64,000 nucleotides of DNA from Akkermansiaceae bacterium (GCA_026421245.1 JAPKDJ010000002.1:1-64000); one strand, 5' to 3'. Shown: positions 7,849 through 17,474, counted from the stretch's first letter. Numbers and translations: made by a program. The notes: a model not told the origin generated them from the sequence alone.

Positions 7849-10069
7849 GTTGCTCCTTCCACGAGCTCTTTGCGAGGCGGATCTCCTTCTCCAGAACGCC
7901 TGCTCCCGGCACCTCAGGACGGAATGTCGCAACCTCATAACTCTTCGCCAAAACTCTCCCACCTTCCGGCAGGTGCTTCCGTAACCAGGATCCCAATGGC
8001 ATTGAAGACGGTCTGGATCCCACCCGTCGGGACAACCAACGTTCAAAATCCCGCAGGAGTCCCTGCTTCCGGACGGATTCCTCCCAAGAACCAGGTAATC
8101 CATGCCCTTCCCGTCCCCTCGTTATTACCAACTTAAATACGAGATAACAAAGAAGGCTCCCCACCGATCCAAACAGGAAAAATTTGAACCCTCCGGCAAC
8201 CGTTGGCTTGGCAAACCACAGCACCAGGTCCGCCTTCGTTTTTTGGAACCAGTCCGATACACCCTGCATCCAGCTTCGCTTGGTGACTCCGGACGCCCAA
8301 TCCGGTGGAGTCAAATCCACCTCCACCCATTTCCCGCCCCGACACCTCCAAACCGGATCCTGATCTGGCATCGCAGCCTCGTTGACCCAAGTCCCCCCGA
8401 CGTATGCCTGAACCCAGGCATGAGCATGCTGACCACGCAGGAGCCATTCATTGCCTTTCCCTTTTTCACTCACTGCAAACCCCACCACATATCGACACGG
8501 AATCCCCATCCTTCGAAATAGCATTGCTGCCGATCCCGCAAAATACTCACAATGACCTTCCTTCTTCTCGTTTAGAAACTCCGAAAAAGGAGTCTGTAAA
8601 TCGGCGCCGGTTAGAAACAAGGTGTATTTGAAATCTTTAGAAAAACTCGTTCGAATCCTTTCCCGAACTTCTTTGAACAGCTCACCCGTGACCTTTGCCG
8701 GGGCCCCTTCAAACCCAACCTCTCTTCCTTCACTTCGAAAAACCTCTGGCACGGCTTCTCTCACAACCTTCGCGATCCCCTCCTTGAACATCCTCCGGGA
8801 TGTCAGCCCGACTCCGGCAAGGAACCGGTCTAAGCCCTTCTCTTCTCTCGATGGCACTTTCAGATCCATCATCGCGGGATCATGTTCGATCGATGCCAAG
8901 CGCTCGTCCGAATAGAATCGAACTTCCATCGCCCCCTGCCTCGGACCGTTGATCTGAACCGCACCCATCGAGTTCACCGAGAGAATCTCTGTCGGAACCT
9001 CTTCAAATCGCTTCGCATTCGGGGCATGAGGGATCAGGCTTTGCTCTGAAACCATCCCCACGATCATGCCCTCCCTTGCATAGTCGCGGAAACCACGGTC
9101 CTTTTCATGATAGATAAAGGCGTTTTCACCATCTTCCAGCATCTTCTCGAAATCACCTCCGACTTCCCGCTCAATAGGGATCCTCTCTTGGTGCGTTCTC
9201 CTCCTCATTCGTGCCCGCCACAGATTGCTCTCCGGCCAATTGTAGGAAGAGATTTTTAAGAGCTTCGGTCTCTCCCCTTCTTCATGATAGTAGCGCCACA
9301 TGATCTTCGGGCTCAGTTGCAATTTTTGCACCTGCCCGATCGAAGTCTGGGTTTCGAACGCTGCCCCCGCGTGGTCAGACGTCCGCGTGAGATTTTTGAC
9401 GAAAAGCTGATAGGCCTCGATCACCCCCCACGACATTCCCACCGCCATGAGAATCGAGGCCACGTATGCCATTCCCCAGGCCCAGCCCCGCTCTCTGCGC
9501 CCTCCAATCTGGAAAAGAGCCCACCCTACCAGCAGAGCCACGCCTACGGCATAGCGAACCTCATTCGCTCCGAGACTCACAATGATCCCCACACCCATTC
9601 CCGCCACAATGAGGATTAAAAGGAAATAGGGATAACCGAGTTGCACGAAACGCAGCGTTACCTGTCGTCCAGCCCTCCTATCGGCCTGCATCTTACGCCG
9701 TGCGATGAACGAGAATGTCGTCATCGGCACACCGGGATCGGAGGCATATTGTTGCGCAAGCGCCAGTGGCAGCATCATGAATGGTAACCACGTGAGAAGA
9801 TTCAAAAAATCCGATGCGGCCCGCTCCTCAATCTGAAAGAGCCCTACCGTCGACAAGATCAGGATTAAGACCGAAAGCTGCCAGGATCTTGCAAATCCCT
9901 TCTCACCAAAGGTCCATCTCAAGTTCGTCCAATGCCGCCCTTCCATCACAATCGCCGCAATCAAGGCAGGCAGCGGTTGGTCATGCATCGCACCCCAAAA
10001 AAGAAAGGCCACCCCCAAAAGCAACCGTCGCGGCGCGGAAAACATCACCGGTTCTTCCTCCTTCATCAT
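7829..10069 (-). CDS. TgpA-like membrane transglutaminase (DUF3488 plus transglutaminase core)
   Basis: Large membrane protein of the TgpA family. The N-terminal third has about five or six hydrophobic segments. The extracytoplasmic core carries the transglutaminase triad: Cys in KEGHCEYFAG, His in GQHAHAWVQAY and Asp in VEVDLTPPDW. One further membrane helix (about residues 620-640) precedes a cytoplasmic C-terminus. It overlaps the stop of the DUF58 gene as ATGA, so the two are coupled. A GTG 24 bases further in follows an AGGAGG site at about 8 bases and could be the true start. DUF58 and TgpA genes usually sit next to a MoxR AAA+ ATPase, but none is visible here. Substrate unknown. Confidence 0.8.
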   Translation of the reverse strand: MMKEEEPVMFSAPRRLLLGVAFLFWGAMHDQPLPALIAAIVMEGRHWTNLRWTFGEKGFARSWQLSVLILILSTVGLFQIEERAASDFLNLLTWLPFMMLPLALAQQYASDPGVPMTTFSFIARRKMQADRRAGRQVTLRFVQLGYPYFLLILIVAGMGVGIIVSLGANEVRYAVGVALLVGWALFQIGGRRERGWAWGMAYVASILMAVGMSWGVIEAYQLFVKNLTRTSDHAGAAFETQTSIGQVQKLQLSPKIMWRYYHEEGERPKLLKISSYNWPESNLWRARMRRRTHQERIPIEREVGGDFEKMLEDGENAFIYHEKDRGFRDYAREGMIVGMVSEQSLIPHAPNAKRFEEVPTEILSVNSMGAVQINGPRQGAMEVRFYSDERLASIEHDPAMMDLKVPSREEKGLDRFLAGVGLTSRRMFKEGIAKVVREAVPEVFRSEGREVGFEGAPAKVTGELFKEVRERIRTSFSKDFKYTLFLTGADLQTPFSEFLNEKKEGHCEYFAGSAAMLFRRMGIPCRYVVGFAVSEKGKGNEWLLRGQHAHAWVQAYVGGTWVNEAAMPDQDPVWRCRGGKWVEVDLTPPDWASGVTKRSWMQGVSDWFQKTKADLVLWFAKPTVAGGFKFFLFGSVGSLLCYLVFKLVITRGREGHGLPGSWEESVRKQGLLRDFERWLSRRVGSRPSSMPLGSWLRKHLPEGGRVLAKSYEVATFRPEVPGAGVLEKEIRLAKSSWKEQQKTPGR

Positions 10070-11448
10070 CCTTTCAGTAAATCCTCCCGAACGTGTTCCC
10101 AACGCAGCCAATGAACGTCAGCCAAAGCCTCCTCATCCGGTTCCTCACCTGCTCCGATCACAAAAACGCGAACTTCCAGCCCCGAGAATCTTAAACGATT
10201 CAGAAAATCCGCCCGTTCCTCGCTCCAGCCGGAAAAAACCAAAACACACGCCGTCATCTCAGCGGCATGTCGCAGTACTAATTCGCGCAGCGATTCATAA
10301 CTCCCCTCATCGCTCCCTTCGACCTGGGCCAAAACCTCCATTAGCCGATCCGCTCGCGCCACCCCGCGACCCGCCGTAAAAACCTCCGGCTCTTCCCGCA
10401 CAAACATCAAATCCAACAGACAGCTCTCCCTGTCCATCGTCGACACAAACGATGCCGCCACCGAGATTGCCTCCTCCAACAACTCGGGGCCGCTCTCCTT
10501 CAAACTGGTGTCTAAAACCAGCCCGTAGCGTGGAAACCGCATTTCCTCAAATTCCTTTACAATCGGATGCCCCGTTCGCGCCCACGCTTTCCAGTGGATC
10601 TTCCTCAACGAATCTCCTGCCCGATACTCGCGCAATCCCATGAACTCCCCTCCTTCGCCCCTCACTGTTGAAGCCGTCTCACCGCCCACCTTCATTTCCG
10701 AACGCCCACCCAGGTCGAGATTCGGGAGCCGATATCGTTTCGGAATGATCAAGACCTCGTCCTCTTCGTTCAACATCGCACGATGCCGCTGAAAAAGCCC
10801 CATCGGATCCGGTAACTCGGCCCGCAGGTCGTTCAAACGCAACACGCCCCTCCGGCGGGGCATGAGGGATAATGTCACCTTCTTCGTCTCACCCGGTTCC
10901 AACTCCAGCGCCCCGGACCGATCCATCGCTTTCCACATTCCCCCTCGTTCCGTCAGCCACTTCCAACGGTAAAAAGCGAACGTCCGGTCAAAAAGATTCC
11001 GCTCCTCCCCACCCGGCTCCCTGAGATTCGCAAACTCCCACACCGTCGGCCGAGGATCATCACCACTCTCTTTCAGATAGAATTCCCTGACCGGACGCTT
11101 TCCTTCGTTCTTCACCGTTACGACATAATCCAACTGCTCACCCACCGCACCCGTCTGCCGAAGTTCCCTAAACGCCGAAAGCCTTGCTTGACGCATGAAA
11201 GCCCAAAGAAAAGCAACACACAGAATCGAAAAAACCAACAAGGTCAAAACAACCACGATGCTCTTTCCCAGATTCGCCCCCATCAGCACGCTGGCCCCAC
11301 AGCCCCCCATCAAAAGCCCAGCTGCCGGCTGCACCCGACGCCGCACAAAAGCACTCGCCGAACTTCCCTGACGGTAATTCCGGTAGAGCCACCGATCAAA
11401 AGCACCGGTCTGACAAATCTCGCTCACTCTAAAAATAAGAAACCACAC
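10066..11448 (-). CDS. DUF58 domain protein
   Basis: Membrane-anchored protein with two N-terminal hydrophobic segments (about residues 40-75). A beta-rich region comes next, and then the DUF58 signature: MGLREYRAGDSLRKIHWKAW, followed by a von-Willebrand-like fold (LVLDTSLKESG, later VLVFSGW). DUF58 proteins are partners of MoxR ATPases and TgpA transglutaminases in envelope or protein maturation functions. The frame is open upstream to 11715, but that would overlap the divergent lipoprotein gene. I place the start at the GTG at 11448, and a GTG at 11427 is also possible. No good Shine-Dalgarno site decides it. Confidence 0.75.
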   Translation of the reverse strand: MWFLIFRVSEICQTGAFDRWLYRNYRQGSSASAFVRRRVQPAAGLLMGGCGASVLMGANLGKSIVVVLTLLVFSILCVAFLWAFMRQARLSAFRELRQTGAVGEQLDYVVTVKNEGKRPVREFYLKESGDDPRPTVWEFANLREPGGEERNLFDRTFAFYRWKWLTERGGMWKAMDRSGALELEPGETKKVTLSLMPRRRGVLRLNDLRAELPDPMGLFQRHRAMLNEEDEVLIIPKRYRLPNLDLGGRSEMKVGGETASTVRGEGGEFMGLREYRAGDSLRKIHWKAWARTGHPIVKEFEEMRFPRYGLVLDTSLKESGPELLEEAISVAASFVSTMDRESCLLDLMFVREEPEVFTAGRGVARADRLMEVLAQVEGSDEGSYESLRELVLRHAAEMTACVLVFSGWSEERADFLNRLRFSGLEVRVFVIGAGEEPDEEALADVHWLRWEHVREDLLKG

Positions 11449-11494
11449 CTCACCAAAGGTAGCAATGGTGGACAATCCATGCTTCCTTATGCCC

Positions 11495-12067
11495 ATGAAA
11501 TTTCTCCTCCCTCTCGCAGCCGTTCTTGTCATGACAGGCTGCAAGCCCGATGAACCAACTCGCGAAGAACCAAAACCAGAGACCAAGGCGCAGCTTAGGG
11601 AAGTGAAAATAGAACAGGCCAAGCTCCTCAACAAAAAATTCACCCTCGAAAAACAGCTTAACAAGCTGATCGCAAATAGCAAAGTCGACTCGGGTGGGGC
11701 ACTGAAAGTCGTCATGGAAGAAAGACAACAAGCTCTCTCCGACCTTCAGAATATCCGACGAACCCATCCCAGTCTCCAAAAATTGAACAAGGAACTCAGT
11801 TTTTGGCAAAGTAACCAGCAAGCCGCCAGCCGCTTTCACCGCGATAGCGAGGTCGAAGAAGCTTCAAAAAAAATCGTCGAGATCAGCGGAAAACTTCACA
11901 ATCTCAGCAAGGAACTCCCCGCAATCCGGGAAGCCGAGGATCGCATCGCCCGCTCCGGGAAACAGACCGCCTCGCTTCGCCGCGAACTCGCCGGTAAAAC
12001 CCCCGAAGGCCAGGCTCTCATAAAGCAACTGCAAGAGATTGAGGAGGAACTGGCCGCAAGCCGATAG
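11495..12067 (+). CDS. Coiled-coil lipoprotein
   Basis: A 190-residue protein starting with a lipoprotein signal (MKFLLPLAAVLVMTGC, lipobox LVMTGC, lipidated Cys at about 16). Residue +2 after the Cys is Lys. The rest is highly charged and predicted helical, with heptad-like Leu/Ile spacing and many Lys/Glu/Gln, so it is a coiled coil anchored in the envelope. No family recognised. The start at 11495 is chosen because the lipobox lies at the correct distance; upstream in-frame ATGs at 11465 and 11489 would spoil the signal. It is divergent from the DUF58 gene, with under 50 bases between starts. Confidence 0.7.
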   Translation: MKFLLPLAAVLVMTGCKPDEPTREEPKPETKAQLREVKIEQAKLLNKKFTLEKQLNKLIANSKVDSGGALKVVMEERQQALSDLQNIRRTHPSLQKLNKELSFWQSNQQAASRFHRDSEVEEASKKIVEISGKLHNLSKELPAIREAEDRIARSGKQTASLRRELAGKTPEGQALIKQLQEIEEELAASR

Positions 12068-12116
12068 TCCTTCCGTTTTACTTGCCCACAAGATTGCTCC
12101 CGCTACATTTCGACGC

Positions 12117-12314
12117 GTGAAGTTTTTCGCCCCGTTCCCGCTTGCCTTCGCACTTCTCTTTTGCATCTTTACCATCACTCCGCTGCACGCCTCCTTCATC
12201 ACCAAACCCGCCACCATGCCCGATGGCGAAACCATCCATGAAGAAGGGAACCCCGCCAGCGGAGGTCACACTCACAAGACTACCAACGGAGAAATCTCCC
12301 ACTCCCACCAATAA
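12117..12314 (+). CDS. Small exported His-rich peptide
   Basis: A GTG-initiated frame of 65 residues with a clear Sec leader (VKFFAPFPLAFALLFCIFTI, cleavage near PLHA-S), then about 40 residues rich in His, Gly and Thr (HEEGNPASGGHTHK..., ending SHSHQ). The His/Thr pattern suggests metal binding, but that is only an inference. Its stop overlaps the start of ribE by one base (TAATG), so it lies in the same transcript. An upstream in-frame ATG at 12039 would run through the lipoprotein stop region and lacks a leader. Confidence 0.55.
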   Translation: MKFFAPFPLAFALLFCIFTITPLHASFITKPATMPDGETIHEEGNPASGGHTHKTTNGEISHSHQ

Positions 12315-12898
12315 TGTTTACCGGACTCATCGAAGCAACCGGACGGGTGGTCTCGCTCATAGAAAAGGATGAGCAGGCCAGCCTTACTCTCGACATTCCC
12401 TTTTCCAAAGAACTCGCTCTTGGCGACTCCGTCGCAACCAATGGTTGCTGCCTCACCGTCGCGGCACTCGATGATTACGTCGCCTTCGACCTTCTCGCGC
12501 AGACTCTCAAAGTCACCTCTCTCGGGGAACTAAAGGAAGGAGGTCTCGTTAATCTGGAACGCGCTCTTACCGTTGGAGATCGCTTGGGCGGACATTTTGT
12601 CCAGGGCCACGTCGATGACACCGAAAAAATCCTCGACCTCTCACCAATGGGCCAGGACTACCGTCTCGAAGTCGCGCTGCCCCCATCTGTCCATGCCCTC
12701 TGTATCGACAAGGGCTCTCTTTGTATCGATGGCATCTCGCTCACGATTGCCGAACTCACCGCTCACTCAGCCGTCTTCTGGATCACTCCGCACACCCTGA
12801 AGGTCACTCACCTGGGCGAAGCCCAAGTGGGTCAAATCGTCAATCTCGAGGCCGACTTTCTCGCCAAGTATGTCAAAAAGCTACTCCCTTCGGAGTAG
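12314..12898 (+). CDS. ribE: Riboflavin synthase, alpha subunit type
   Basis: Catalyses the dismutation of two 6,7-dimethyl-8-ribityllumazines to riboflavin, the last step of vitamin B2 synthesis. The protein is a tandem of two lumazine-binding domains. The first opens MFTGLIEATGRV and contains NGCCLTV. The second begins around residue 98 (GGHFVQGHVDDT), with SLCIDGISLTI as the repeat of NGCCLTV. Length 194 is slightly under the usual 200-215. The gene is monocistronic or follows the small His-rich gene, and no FMN riboswitch is seen upstream. Confidence 0.93.
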   Translation: MFTGLIEATGRVVSLIEKDEQASLTLDIPFSKELALGDSVATNGCCLTVAALDDYVAFDLLAQTLKVTSLGELKEGGLVNLERALTVGDRLGGHFVQGHVDDTEKILDLSPMGQDYRLEVALPPSVHALCIDKGSLCIDGISLTIAELTAHSAVFWITPHTLKVTHLGEAQVGQIVNLEADFLAKYVKKLLPSE

Positions 12899-12899
12899 C
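12880..12899. terminator. Bidirectional terminator between ribE and trxB
   Basis: Perfect 8-bp stem (GCTACTCC/GGAGTAGC) with a 4-base loop. It overlaps the last codons of ribE and is flanked by an A5 run on the left and CTTTAAAAACTTT on the right. In the minus direction the stem is followed by TTTTT, the better terminator for trxB. Confidence 0.65.
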
Positions 12900-12926
12900 C
12901 TTTAAAAACTTTAAATTTCGCAGGAT

Positions 12927-13853
12927 TTACTCCGCATCAGAAAGATAGCGCTCGGTTTCAATCGCAGCTGCACACCCTTGTCCGGCTGCCGTGATCGCCT
13001 GACGGTAAACGTGATCAGCAACATCTCCCGCCGCGTAAAGACCCGGAGTTTTCGTTCCGGTCCCGCGAGGATTCTGCTCAATGTAGCCATTCTCATCGAG
13101 ATCGACGAGGTCACCGACAAACTGCGAGTTTGGCACGTGGCCAATCGCCACAAAGACACATTTCACTTCGAGTTCAGACTCTTCGTCGGTCTTGAGATTT
13201 ATCAAGGTGACAGCGCGAACCTCACCTTCATCATCGGTGAGATACTCGGTGATTCCCGAGTCCCAAACCGGCTCGATCTTCTCGTTCGCAAGAACGCGGT
13301 CCGCCATGATTTTGGAAGCGCGAAGCTCATCACGACGATGGATCAAATAAACTTTGGAAGCAAAACGAGTCAGGAAGTTGGCTTCTTCACACGCGGAATC
13401 ACCTCCGCCCACAACCACGACAGGGACATCGCGATAAAAGGCTCCGTCACAAGTCGCACAAGAGGTCACCCCGTGTCCCACCAACTCCATCTCCCTTTCC
13501 AGTCCGAGGTAGCGTGGAGCTGCTCCGGTTGCGACAATCACCGTCTTCGATTGAATGGTCCCATTATCGGTGATAAGCGAGAAGGTCCCGTCATCATTCC
13601 GGGAAATTTCATTCACCTTCTTATACTCCACCTTGGCTCCAAACTTCTCGGCTTGCTTCTGCATCTGTCCCATCAGTTCGGGTCCCATCACTCCTTCCGG
13701 AAATCCCGGAAAGTTTTCCACTTCAGTCGTGGTCGTGAGCTGTCCGCCCAGCTGGGTCCCGGAAAGTACAAGAGGATTTAAATTTGCACGACCCGTGTAG
13801 ATCGCAGCCGTCCACCCGGCGCAGCCGGTTCCAATAATGACAACGTTTTCCAT
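12927..13853 (-). CDS. trxB: Thioredoxin reductase
   Basis: Flavoprotein that reduces thioredoxin with NADPH. The FAD-binding GxGxxG is at residues 8-13 in the form GTGCAG, where the usual Pro is replaced by Cys. The redox pair is CATC in [12 protein letters not shown] (about residue 133). The NADPH motif is [13 protein letters not shown], and the C-terminal FAD motif is [17 protein letters not shown]. Length 308 is typical. It is transcribed alone, downstream of ftsH on the same strand with about 50 bases between them. Confidence 0.93.
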   Translation of the reverse strand: MENVVIIGTGCAGWTAAIYTGRANLNPLVLSGTQLGGQLTTTTEVENFPGFPEGVMGPELMGQMQKQAEKFGAKVEYKKVNEISRNDDGTFSLITDNGTIQSKTVIVATGAAPRYLGLEREMELVGHGVTSCATCDGAFYRDVPVVVVGGGDSACEEANFLTRFASKVYLIHRRDELRASKIMADRVLANEKIEPVWDSGITEYLTDDEGEVRAVTLINLKTDEESELEVKCVFVAIGHVPNSQFVGDLVDLDENGYIEQNPRGTGTKTPGLYAAGDVADHVYRQAITAAGQGCAAAIETERYLSDAE

Positions 13854-13904
13854 AAGTAATATTGAGAGAGTGTCACGGGAAATTCATTCCCGAAAATTCA
13901 TAAT

Positions 13905-16268
13905 TTAAGCAGGTGACCCCACGACTTCGGGAGGAAGAGTTCCTTCGTCATCACGCTTTTCCTCTTCGGCCGGTTCCGGAGCTTTCTCCATCTTCAAATC
14001 ATCCGGCACTTCCGGGGGCTCGGGTGGCTTGGGAGGGTCCTTCATTTCTCCATGCTCCATGAGATCCTTGATATGCTTGGCGTCAAGAGTTTCGAATTCC
14101 AAAAGAGCCTCCGAAATCTTGTCGAGCAGCTCACGATTCTCTTTCAAAATCCGATCGGCTTCCTTGTAGGCGTGGTCGATCAAATCCTTGATTTCGTTAT
14201 CAATCTTCTGCGCGGTATCCTCCGAGTAGTTTTTACTCTGGCTCATCATATCGCGGGCCAAGAAGCTTCCGCTTCCACCATCGCCATATTCCACCATTCC
14301 GAGGTCTTCGCTCATTCCCCATTCACAAACCATCTTGCGCGACAGATTGGTCGCCATGCGGATGTCACCCATCGCACCGTTCGTGACATCACCAAAGATG
14401 ATCTCTTCGGCCACCCGGCCTCCCATCAGCACAATCAACTGGGAAAGAAGCTCGTTCTTTCGGTGGTTAAATTTGTCCTCACTTGGCAGAAACATCGTAG
14501 AGCCTAGAGAAGGACCTCGTGGGATAATCGTGACCTTATGAAGAGGGTCCGTGTGATCCAAAATTTCGTTCAAGATGGCGTGACCGGCTTCGTGATAAGC
14601 CGTGTTCTTCTTCTCCTTGTCGGAAAGAGCCAAGCTCCGTCGCTCGCGACCCCAGCGCACTTTGTCGCGGGCCTCTTCCATCTCCGCCAAGGTCACCGCC
14701 TTGATTTCCTTGCGGGCAGCCAAAAGGGCAGCCTCGTTAATCAAGTTTGCCAACTCCGCCCCCGAGAATCCGGGAGTTCCACGAGCAATCAGACCAAGAT
14801 TCGTTCCAGCCGCCAGTTTGATCTTTTTGGCATGAACCCCGAGAATCTGCTCGCGTCCCTTCACATCCGGGAGAGACACCGTCACCTGACGGTCAAAACG
14901 CCCCGGACGGAGAAGTGCGGGATCGAGGACATCCGGACGGTTCGTCGCCGCGATAATGATCACCCCTTCCTGGGTATCAAATCCATCCATCTCAACTAGG
15001 AGGGCGTTCAAAGTCTGTTCGCGCTCGTCATGACCTCCGCCCATCCCGTGACCACGATGGCGGCCCACGGCATCGATCTCATCGATAAAGACAAGGCAGG
15101 GAGCTTCTTTCTTGCCCTGCTCAAACATATCGCGAACTCGGCTGGCCCCCACTCCTACGAACATTTCCACAAAGTCTGAACCACTGATCGAGAAGAAAGG
15201 AACGTCCGCCTCTCCGGCAATCGCCCGAGCCAAAAGGGTTTTACCGGTTCCCGGAGAGCCCACCATGAGCACCCCTTTTGGAATCGTTCCTCCCAGAGCC
15301 TGAAACTTCCGGGGATCACGAAGGAAATCAACAATTTCGTAGAGCTCCTCCTTTGCCTCTTGGATCCCGGCAACGTCTTTAAAGGTTACCGTCGCCTTGT
15401 CCGCCGTCAGCTTCTTAGCCTTCGACTTTCCAAAACTCATTGCCCCGCGTCCGGCCGACTTCATCTGGTGGCGAAAAAGGAAGAAGATCAGGACGATTAG
15501 AAGGAGCACCGGCAAGAGGCTCATCATCACCTTTCCGAACGTATTGTCCTCATTTCGCGTGGCGATGTTTGAGTCAATAAGAGCCTCCAACTTGTTCCTC
15601 GAGCCGGCATTCAGCTTCACCGCAAATGGCAGAAGCTTGTCCCCGGCCTTCATTTCTTTCAGCTCCGTGGCCGAGTAAGAAAGCGGATCTCCCTTTCTCG
15701 CATAGATGGTCGCTACGTTGGAGTTTAGTTCCCGGTAAATCTTAAACCGAACGTCTTCGCCCAGTTCCAACTTGTTGAGACCCAGGAGCGACTTCAGTTC
15801 CGCAAAAGAAACCTCTTTCGCATTAACCCCTTCGGATGGGATCTCGCTTACCCAATGAAGCTTCTCTCCAAAGGTCTCGTCCAAATCGTGACTGATACTG
15901 TCGATATCCACCTGAACTGAAGATCTCACCATCGACGTGTTCTCCCATTCCTTCACCAGCGTGGCGTCTTTGGAATAATAACCTAGGACTTCCGCCCGGG
16001 CTTCTCCGGCAAAGGTCACCAATTCCAGATTCCCTCCCTTAAAATCATCGGAGGACGTCTGCAAGATCCGTCCTTCGAGGAGAGCTTCGCGGAACTCCGG
16101 ATACTTAAGGGTCGTTCTCTCACCCGGCCCCACCGTGTTGTAGGCCACGAAAATAATCGAAAACGCGACGGTAAAAAGGATAATCACCTTCCAGTTAAAG
16201 CCCCCCTCTGTTGGGCTTTGAGGAGATTTTGGTGATTTGGGGGACTCTGGTGGCTCTTGCTCGGACAT
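13905..16268 (-). CDS. ftsH: ATP-dependent zinc metalloprotease FtsH
   Basis: Membrane AAA+ protease that removes misfolded and regulatory proteins. Order: cytoplasmic Pro/Ser-rich N-terminus, helix 1 (about residues 28-44), an extracytoplasmic segment, helix 2 (about 245-265), the AAA module (Walker A GSPGTGKT, Walker [16 protein letters not shown] near [19 protein letters not shown]), then the zinc site HEAGH and the peptidase domain. The segment between the two helices is near 200 residues, about twice that of E. coli FtsH. The C-terminus ends in a Pro/Glu-rich tail. Length 787 exceeds the usual 610-650. Confidence 0.95.
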   Translation of the reverse strand: MSEQEPPESPKSPKSPQSPTEGGFNWKVIILFTVAFSIIFVAYNTVGPGERTTLKYPEFREALLEGRILQTSSDDFKGGNLELVTFAGEARAEVLGYYSKDATLVKEWENTSMVRSSVQVDIDSISHDLDETFGEKLHWVSEIPSEGVNAKEVSFAELKSLLGLNKLELGEDVRFKIYRELNSNVATIYARKGDPLSYSATELKEMKAGDKLLPFAVKLNAGSRNKLEALIDSNIATRNEDNTFGKVMMSLLPVLLLIVLIFFLFRHQMKSAGRGAMSFGKSKAKKLTADKATVTFKDVAGIQEAKEELYEIVDFLRDPRKFQALGGTIPKGVLMVGSPGTGKTLLARAIAGEADVPFFSISGSDFVEMFVGVGASRVRDMFEQGKKEAPCLVFIDEIDAVGRHRGHGMGGGHDEREQTLNALLVEMDGFDTQEGVIIIAATNRPDVLDPALLRPGRFDRQVTVSLPDVKGREQILGVHAKKIKLAAGTNLGLIARGTPGFSGAELANLINEAALLAARKEIKAVTLAEMEEARDKVRWGRERRSLALSDKEKKNTAYHEAGHAILNEILDHTDPLHKVTIIPRGPSLGSTMFLPSEDKFNHRKNELLSQLIVLMGGRVAEEIIFGDVTNGAMGDIRMATNLSRKMVCEWGMSEDLGMVEYGDGGSGSFLARDMMSQSKNYSEDTAQKIDNEIKDLIDHAYKEADRILKENRELLDKISEALLEFETLDAKHIKDLMEHGEMKDPPKPPEPPEVPDDLKMEKAPEPAEEEKRDDEGTLPPEVVGSPA

Positions 16269-16520
16269 AATACGAACCAGCAGCCCGGAGGCCTTCGTGC
16301 CGGCTCCGGATACTAACCCAAGAAAATGGAATGAAAATGCCTTTTTTTCGGGAATTTCGACTCAACAAACACCCCTCCCTGACTCTCCAATCATTGTTCC
16401 CTCCATCAGAGCACCCAAACCCCCATTTTTTGCCTCAACCCTCCATCGGCTAAAATATCACAGGGGCATCACATGAAATTCGGACTTACCTAGTCCTCCA
16501 AAACCTGACTGCCTCACTTT
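16269..16520. other. Intergenic region upstream of ftsH
   Basis: This 250-base stretch contains no supported gene, RNA or repeat. The ftsH promoter should lie at its left side. T-rich and C-rich tracts (TTTTTTT near 16340 and several CCCC runs) are the only notable composition. Confidence 0.4.
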
Positions 16521-16720
16521 TTGGAAAATCTCAAATTCCATTTTCATTTCCTTTTCCTTTTCCTCGCTATCGCCGGCCTCCTCCCGGCCCAAGAGACTCC
16601 TTACAACGTCTCCCCTCCGCGGCTTTCATCGTCCATCAACACGGCTGCCTCGTCGGAACCTGCAAATCTGGCCTCACCATGCTGCCCTCTCCAAAACCCC
16701 ACCAATCCGTCGGGAATTCA
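16521..16720 (+). pseudogene. Possible remnant of an exported protein
   Basis: A TTG-initiated frame gives a convincing leader (FHFHFLFLFLAIAGLLPAQE) followed by about 15 residues. The next frame then carries AAFIVHQHGCLVGTCKSG, which looks like coding sequence with a His/Cys pattern. It reads into the antisense of the next gene without a sensible end. The simplest reading is a frameshifted and truncated small exported protein, but the evidence is weak. Confidence 0.3.
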
Positions 16721-16721
16721 T

Positions 16722-17069
16722 TCAAAAACCTCCATCCAGCATCTTCATGGTCTCATCCAACTGCAGCATCAACCCTTGATACGCTGCATAAGACATCCAA
16801 CAAAACACCCCGATCACCAATGACAATCCAACCTTCCACCCGATATGAAGCTTCGGATGCAACCAGATCAAGGGAAGCGCCAAAGGCGGTAAAAACAGAA
16901 AGGTCACCACGATAAACGAGCTCCGCAGATAAAGCGGTAAGGGATCCCCCTCTGTGACGGGAAGAACGGGACGCTTCGATTCATCCAAGAATTCATGACA
17001 ATAGCGACACTTCACCGCCTCTTCCATGATCTCCTCCGCGCAATAGGGACACTTTTTCAAACCACTCAT
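16722..17069 (-). CDS. Small zinc-ribbon membrane protein
   Basis: A 115-residue protein with a double CxxC zinc ribbon at the N-terminus (KKCPYCAEEI and VKCRYCHEFL), the arrangement common in proteins that begin with a DUF2116/zinc-ribbon motif. Two hydrophobic segments follow (about residues 52-68 and 77-95), then a short helical tail ending DGGF. I place the start at the ATG at 17069, directly before the ribbon. The longer frame to 17117 reads through the VapC remnant. Function unknown. Confidence 0.65.
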   Translation of the reverse strand: MSGLKKCPYCAEEIMEEAVKCRYCHEFLDESKRPVLPVTEGDPLPLYLRSSFIVVTFLFLPPLALPLIWLHPKLHIGWKVGLSLVIGVFCWMSYAAYQGLMLQLDETMKMLDGGF

Positions 17070-17074
17070 TCGAT

Positions 17075-17301
17075 GCCCACCCTGTCCCCCTTCCCTCAAA
17101 TGTCGAGCACAGGCCATATCGTTGACGCCGAACCAGACGACGGCCCCTCGTCTTTAGTCCAGGCTCCTTTTTTAGAAGCTCCCCCAGAACACGGGCCTCC
17201 TTCCATACCTCTTCATCGATCTCAAGCAGGAGACAAAATTCGGCAATCTGAGCCACTACTCGGTCCTCACGCTTTCCCTTAAGCCCCGAATACAATTCGA
17301 C
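17075..17301 (-). pseudogene. Truncated, frameshifted VapC-type PIN toxin fragment
   Basis: One frame from 17301 reads VELYSGLKGKRED... then FCLLLEIDEEVWKEARVLGE, the middle of a PIN-domain toxin (the W/L-E-x-x-x-G strand and the helix before the third acidic site). A frameshift near 17150 moves to a frame reading FGVNDMACARHLREG, matching the V-x-D-x-x-I-A-A-x-A-R-H segment of VapC. The N-terminal acidic motif (DTS/DTN) and any vapB antitoxin are missing, and both frames run into stops. I read this as a decayed toxin gene. Confidence 0.5.
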
Positions 17302-17390
17302 TTAAATCACCGGACACACCCGTGCCTCCCCTTCAGTAAGTTGGACGGGTAGATCTCCGGGCCACGCGCTCGTTCCCCGCAAAAATGGGA

Positions 17391-17445
17391 TTCCATATGG
17401 AACTTGGATTCAAACCGGAAGTGCCCCGGTTGTTTTGAATCCAAG
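17391..17445. repeat. 12-bp palindrome followed by a long imperfect hairpin
   Basis: TTCCATATGGAA at 17391-17402 is a perfect palindrome. It is followed at once by an inverted repeat whose outer arms CTTGGATTCAAA (17403-17414) and TTTGAATCCAAG (17434-17445) are perfect. An inner CCGG/CCGG pair gives about 16 paired positions with a small bulge. There is no T-run, so it is not a simple terminator. It could be a REP/MITE-like element or part of an unannotated RNA. Confidence 0.6.
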
Positions 17446-17474
17446 GGCTCAATCATGCCGGTCGGGCCTGAGCA

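Noticed and set aside
10066-11715. Full-length 549-residue reading of the DUF58 gene
   Set aside because: The first 90 residues overlap the divergent lipoprotein gene and have no DUF58-like sequence; a start near 11448 is more likely.
12068-12313. FMN riboswitch upstream of ribE
   Set aside because: The region is taken up by the small exported-peptide frame and lacks the conserved RFN segments.
12978-13781. A 267-codon frame antisense to trxB
   Set aside because: Shadow of trxB; no start context and no recognisable domain.
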